7,943 bases of DNA from Alphaproteobacteria bacterium (lineage in GTDB: Bacteria > Pseudomonadota > Alphaproteobacteria > ATCC43930 > CGMCC-115725): contig VAZR01000140.1 in NCBI GenBank assembly GCA_005888515.1, positions 1 through 7,943 on the forward strand, written 5' to 3'. Under the pieces are notes generated by a model that had not been told where the DNA came from, did not search any database, and saw nothing but the letters and a program-made list of their open reading frames with translations. The translations under genes were made by a program, and so were the position numbers. Positions within the stretch are counted from its first letter, which is position 1. Every line of letters begins with the position of its first letter. Positions 4,696 to 7,943 of this stretch are shown in pieces.

Positions 4696-5766
4696 TTGCG
4701 CCGCCGCAAAGTGAGGCTTAGCCGGTCGAATTGCGGCGACGCCGACAAGTGGAACCAGTACCCGCCGATGGCCGGCACCTTGGAGCTGCGCCAGGCGATC
4801 GTTGCTTGGCTGAACCGGCGCTACCGCCTGCCCGCCGGCGCGCTCGATCCCGACAAAAACGTGCTGACGCTCGCCGGCACCAAGGAAGGGCTCTACCTGT
4901 TCTCCAGCCTCGTCGTGCCGCGCGAGAAAGCCGGGCGGCAGCCGATCGTGCTAGTGCCCAACCCCTATTACCTCGTCTACAACGGCGCGGCGACGATGGC
5001 CGGCGCCGAAGCGGTGTTTCTCGACGCGACGCGCGACAACCGCTTCACGCCGGACCTCGCGGCGATCCCGCGCGAGACGCTCGAGCGCGCCGCGCTGTTT
5101 TACCTGTGCTCGCCGGCCAACCCGCAAGGCACGGTCGCAAGCCTCGATTACCTGAAACAGGCGATCACCTTGGCGCGCGAGTACGATTTCGTGCTGGCGG
5201 TCGATGAATGCTACGCCGAGATCTACGACCGGCTGCCGCCGCCCGGCGCGCTCGAAGCCTGCGCCGCGCTGGGCGACGGGTTCGCCAACGTCGTCGTGTT
5301 CCATTCCCTGTCGAAGCGATCGAGCGCCGCCGGGTTGCGCTCCGGGTTTGTCGCCGGCGATCCAAAGCTGATCGGGCATTACTCGCATCTGCGCAGCTAT
5401 GGCGGCTGCCAGGTGCCGCTGCCGGTCCAGGCGGCCGCCGCGGCGCTGTGGCGCGACGAAGCGCATGTCGAGGAAAACCGGGCCAAATACCGCCGCAAAT
5501 TCGATATCGCCGAGGCGGCATTAGCCGGCCGCTATGGGTTTTACCGGCCGGACGGCGGGTTCTTTCTGTGGCTGGAGGTCGGCGACGGCGAGGCGGCGGC
5601 GTTGCGGCTGTGGCGCGACGCGGCGGTCCGAGTTTTGCCGGGCGGCTATACCGCGCGGGCGGCGGATGGAAGGCGCAACCCCGGCGAAGCTTATATCCGG
5701 CTGGCTATCGTGCATGACGAGGCGACCTTGAGCGCCGCCTTTGAACGGATTCGCCGGGTGTTGTAA
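4696..5766 (+). CDS. dapC: DapC-like succinyldiaminopimelate aminotransferase, N-terminally truncated (possible pseudogene)
   Basis: A fold-type I PLP aminotransferase. DapC family members make N-succinyl-L,L-diaminopimelate from the 2-amino-6-keto acid, using glutamate, in the lysine/peptidoglycan pathway. From the TTG at 4696 it has 356 residues. Active-site features are all present: CSPANPQG (N142), VDECYAEIYD (D170, Y173), the PLP lysine in HSLSKRSSAAGLRSGFVAGDP (K207), and the carboxylate-binding arginine in YIRLAIV (R335). Family members are near 400 residues and begin with a segment containing an SIGEPKH-type motif before the YPxxxGxxxLRQAI motif. Here that motif is at residue 22, and residues 1-14 are Arg-rich and unrelated, so about 40-60 residues are lost. 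I see no GEPxH motif in any frame upstream, where dispersed repeats lie. The loss removes the N-terminal arm that covers the active site. Substrate assignment is tentative; another class I aminotransferase is possible. Confidence 0.82.
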   Translation: MRRRKVRLSRSNCGDADKWNQYPPMAGTLELRQAIVAWLNRRYRLPAGALDPDKNVLTLAGTKEGLYLFSSLVVPREKAGRQPIVLVPNPYYLVYNGAATMAGAEAVFLDATRDNRFTPDLAAIPRETLERAALFYLCSPANPQGTVASLDYLKQAITLAREYDFVLAVDECYAEIYDRLPPPGALEACAALGDGFANVVVFHSLSKRSSAAGLRSGFVAGDPKLIGHYSHLRSYGGCQVPLPVQAAAAALWRDEAHVEENRAKYRRKFDIAEAALAGRYGFYRPDGGFFLWLEVGDGEAAALRLWRDAAVRVLPGGYTARAADGRRNPGEAYIRLAIVHDEATLSAAFERIRRVL

Positions 5767-5795
5767 GAAGATAGGGTTGTCTGACGCGTAAGGGT

Positions 5796-5823
5796 TGCGG
5801 CCCTCGGGGGAGGGCCGCAGTTT
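5796..5823 (+). terminator. Hairpin between the aminotransferase gene and ftsK, weak terminator candidate
   Basis: A 10-bp perfect stem (TGCGGCCCTC at 5796-5805 against 5810-5819) with a GGGG loop is followed by G and only three T. It lies 30 nt after the aminotransferase stop and 38 nt before the ftsK start. It may be a weak terminator or leader structure; the short T-run keeps confidence moderate. Confidence 0.5.
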
Positions 5824-5860
5824 CCGGGAGGCGGTCGAGAGGCCGGGGGAGCAAGGGGGG

Positions 5861-7943
5861 ATGGCCAGATCGGCGCAGCTAGCGATGCGCGGCTTCGGCG
5901 GCCGTGTTCGCGGTTGGGGTGATTTCCTCAACGGCATCAAGCACCGCATGTTCGAAGGGCTCGGCGCGCTGCTGGTGATGGCGAGCCTGTTGCTGCTGCT
6001 CGCCTTGGTGACCTATTTCCCGGGCGATGCGTCGCTCGACACCGCGGTCGCCACGGCGCCGCGCAACTATCTCGGTTATGACGGGGCGCTGATCGCCGAT
6101 GTGCTGATGCAGAGCGTCGGCCTCGCGGCCTATCTGCTGCCGGCGGTGCTGCTCGGCTGGGCGTTCCGGCTGATGCTGCAACGCCCGATTCGCCGGTTCG
6201 GTCGGCGGCTTGCACTGTTGCTGGCGGCGTTGATCCTCGGCGCCCTCGCCTGCTCGATCCTGCAGGTCGCAGCGCCGCCGCCGGCCGGCGCCGGCGGCGT
6301 TGTCGGCTGGGCCTGGCTGCGGCTGATCGACGGCATCGGCTTCGCGCCGCTGGCGTTGCCATTGGCGATGACCGCGGCGGCCCTGGTGGCATTGCTGCTG
6401 CTGTCGGTAATCGGATTGTCGCCGGGCGAGTGGCGGGTCATCGGCAGCAGCGCGGGACGAATTGCCCGCGTATCGGGGCACGGCACGATCGCCGCCGCAG
6501 CGTTCGGGCACCGGGTGTTCCGCGACTGGCGCACGGCAAGGCGCGTCCTTGATTCAGGGCCAAAGCCGAGCTCGTTTCAGGCCGTCGTGAGCCGCAAGCC
6601 CGCAAGCGACGCACCAGTCAGACCGTCGGCCGATCGCCGCGAGCCGCGGCTCACCGTCGTGCCGACGGCCATTCCGCCAACACCACCGGCGACCGAGCCG
6701 GAGCGGATGCCGAGCCGGCTCGCGCGTCTGGTGATGCCGCGGGCGAAACCGGCCGGGGCCGGCAAGCGCGCCGCGCAGGAATTGCAGCCGGCGCTGGCGC
6801 TGGATGACGAGCCGGTGCTGCCGCCGCTCGGCGTGTTGACCAAGCCGCCGGAGGTCCGCGCCGAAGCCGTCGACGAGGAGGCGCTCGCCAAGAACGCCCG
6901 CATGCTGGAAGCCGTGCTCGAGGATTTCGGCGTGCGCGGCCAGATCGTCCAGGTCCGGCCGGGGCCGGTCGTGACGCTCTACGAGCTCGAACCGGCGCCC
7001 GGCATCAAGGCCTCGCGCGTGATCGGGTTGGCCGACGACATCGCCCGCTCGATGAGCGCGATCTCGGTGCGGGTCGCGGTGGTACCCGGGCGCACCGTAA
7101 TCGGCATCGAATTGCCAAATTTGAGCGCCGAGACGGTCTATCTGCGCGAGCTGTTGGATTCGCCGGTCTACGAGAAGCATGCCGGCCGGCTCGCGCTGGC
7201 GCTCGGCAAGGATATCGGCGGCGAGCCGGTCATCGCCGATCTCGCGCGCATGCCGCATCTGCTGATCGCCGGCACGACCGGATCGGGCAAATCGGTTGGC
7301 ATCAACACGATGATCCTGTCGATCCTGTACCGCATGCCGCCCGAGCGCTGCAAATTCATCATGGTCGATCCGAAGATGCTGGAATTGTCGGTTTATGACG
7401 GCATCCCGCATCTTTTGGCGCCGGTCGTCACCGATCCGAAAAAGGCGGTGCTCGCGCTCAAATGGACGGTGCGCGAGATGGAAAGCCGCTACCAGAAGAT
7501 GTCGAAGCTCGGGGTGCGCAACATCGAGGGCTTCAACACCAGGCTGCGCGAGGCCGCGGCCAAGGGCGAAAACCTGGTGCGCAAGGTGCAGACCGGGTTC
7601 GACCCGGAGACCGGCCAGCCGGTTTTCGAGGAGGAGCCGTTCGACGCGAGCGAATTGCCGATGATCATCGTCGTCGTCGACGAGATGGCCGATCTGATGC
7701 TGGTCGCCGGCAAGGAGATCGAGGCCTCGGTGCAGCGCCTGGCGCAGATGGCGCGCGCCGCCGGCATCCACCTGATCATGGCGACGCAGCGCCCGTCGGT
7801 CGATGTCATCACCGGCACGATCAAGGCCAATTTCCCGACCCGGGTCAGCTTTCAGGTGACCTCGAAGATCGACAGCCGCATGATTTTGGGCGAAGGCGGC
7901 GCCGAGCAGCTCCTGGGACGCGGCGACATGCTGTACATGGCGG
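5861..7943 (+). CDS. ftsK: DNA translocase FtsK (3' partial)
   Basis: FtsK is the septum-anchored, ATP-driven double-strand DNA pump that clears and aligns chromosome termini for XerCD recombination during division. The frame is open from ATG 5861 to the window end (694 residues seen; about 800-900 expected). Four membrane segments lie at about 34-53, 76-102, 117-136 and 163-186. A Pro/Arg/Ala-rich linker follows (about 210-335), shorter than in E. coli. The alpha domain begins near 341 (ALAKNARMLEAVLEDFGV). The RecA-like motor has Walker A GTTGSGKS at 471-478, VDPKMLELS, Walker B VVVDEMADLM with D607/E608, and MATQRPSVDVITGTIKANFP. The gamma domain that reads polar KOPS sites lies beyond the window. 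ATG 5861 is preceded by GGGGGAG 9 nt upstream; ATG 5885 is an alternative. The gene follows the aminotransferase on the same strand after 94 nt. A long open frame on the opposite strand (6554-7771) is its GC-rich shadow. Confidence 0.97.
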   Translation, partial: MARSAQLAMRGFGGRVRGWGDFLNGIKHRMFEGLGALLVMASLLLLLALVTYFPGDASLDTAVATAPRNYLGYDGALIADVLMQSVGLAAYLLPAVLLGWAFRLMLQRPIRRFGRRLALLLAALILGALACSILQVAAPPPAGAGGVVGWAWLRLIDGIGFAPLALPLAMTAAALVALLLLSVIGLSPGEWRVIGSSAGRIARVSGHGTIAAAAFGHRVFRDWRTARRVLDSGPKPSSFQAVVSRKPASDAPVRPSADRREPRLTVVPTAIPPTPPATEPERMPSRLARLVMPRAKPAGAGKRAAQELQPALALDDEPVLPPLGVLTKPPEVRAEAVDEEALAKNARMLEAVLEDFGVRGQIVQVRPGPVVTLYELEPAPGIKASRVIGLADDIARSMSAISVRVAVVPGRTVIGIELPNLSAETVYLRELLDSPVYEKHAGRLALALGKDIGGEPVIADLARMPHLLIAGTTGSGKSVGINTMILSILYRMPPERCKFIMVDPKMLELSVYDGIPHLLAPVVTDPKKAVLALKWTVREMESRYQKMSKLGVRNIEGFNTRLREAAAKGENLVRKVQTGFDPETGQPVFEEEPFDASELPMIIVVVDEMADLMLVAGKEIEASVQRLAQMARAAGIHLIMATQRPSVDVITGTIKANFPTRVSFQVTSKIDSRMILGEGGAEQLLGRGDMLYMA

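Noticed and set aside
4392..4778. 128-codon minus-strand frame over the repeat region
   Set aside because: Its Pro/Gly/Arg-rich sequence is produced by the palindromic repeats and by the antisense of the aminotransferase start.
6270..6300. GC-rich near-palindrome within ftsK
   Set aside because: It encodes a Pro/Ala/Gly loop between membrane segments; codon composition explains the symmetry.
6554..7771. 405-codon open frame on the minus strand
   Set aside because: It lies wholly inside ftsK, antisense. Its His/Arg/Asp-rich composition is typical of a GC-rich shadow frame, and the plus strand encodes clear FtsK motifs there.

Overview
The window looks like chromosomal DNA from an alphaproteobacterium of the Bradyrhizobium/Rhodopseudomonas group (Nitrobacteraceae). 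This is inferred from the high GC content, rhizobial-type dispersed GC-rich palindromes, the DapC-like aminotransferase followed by ftsK, and promoter sequences of the alphaproteobacterial general-stress sigma factor (EcfG/RpoE2) type. No database search was possible.

Layout. (1) Positions 2-2041 (+) are the C-terminal two thirds of an RND-family multidrug efflux pump inner-membrane subunit, cut by the window start. (2) A bidirectional hairpin terminator (2054-2080) separates it from two minus-strand genes read convergently: a secreted PepSY-like protein (3103->2777) and, 45 nt further on, a YflT/GSP17M-type stress protein (2731->2096), probably one operon. (3) Across a divergent intergenic region, a two-CBS-domain protein (about 3411-3830, +) and then a small secreted protein of unknown function (4083-4322, +) follow, the latter ending in a strong intrinsic terminator. 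(4) Positions 4383-4695 hold no gene but contain an inverted pair of GC-rich palindromes, one ending in an 11-G tract. (5) A DapC-like PLP aminotransferase (4696-5766, +) keeps its active-site residues but lacks about the first 40-60 residues of its family; it is probably a decayed or truncated gene. (6) ftsK (5861 to window end, +), the cell-division DNA translocase, is intact as far as visible and cut by the window end.

How the parts relate. The four genes between 2096 and 4322 look like a small general-stress cluster. All three transcription starts that would serve them carry GGAAC followed 18-19 nt later by TT, the published RpoE2/EcfG promoter pattern. The products are a GSP17M-family protein, a CBS protein and two small exported proteins, which suits a stationary-phase or envelope-stress role. 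The efflux pump and ftsK are housekeeping or resistance neighbours with no visible link to that cluster. The window shows no mobile element, phage, CRISPR or defence system. The points most worth checking are the stress promoter set, a 15-codon leader frame that overlaps the CBS gene start, and the truncated dapC beside palindromic repeats.
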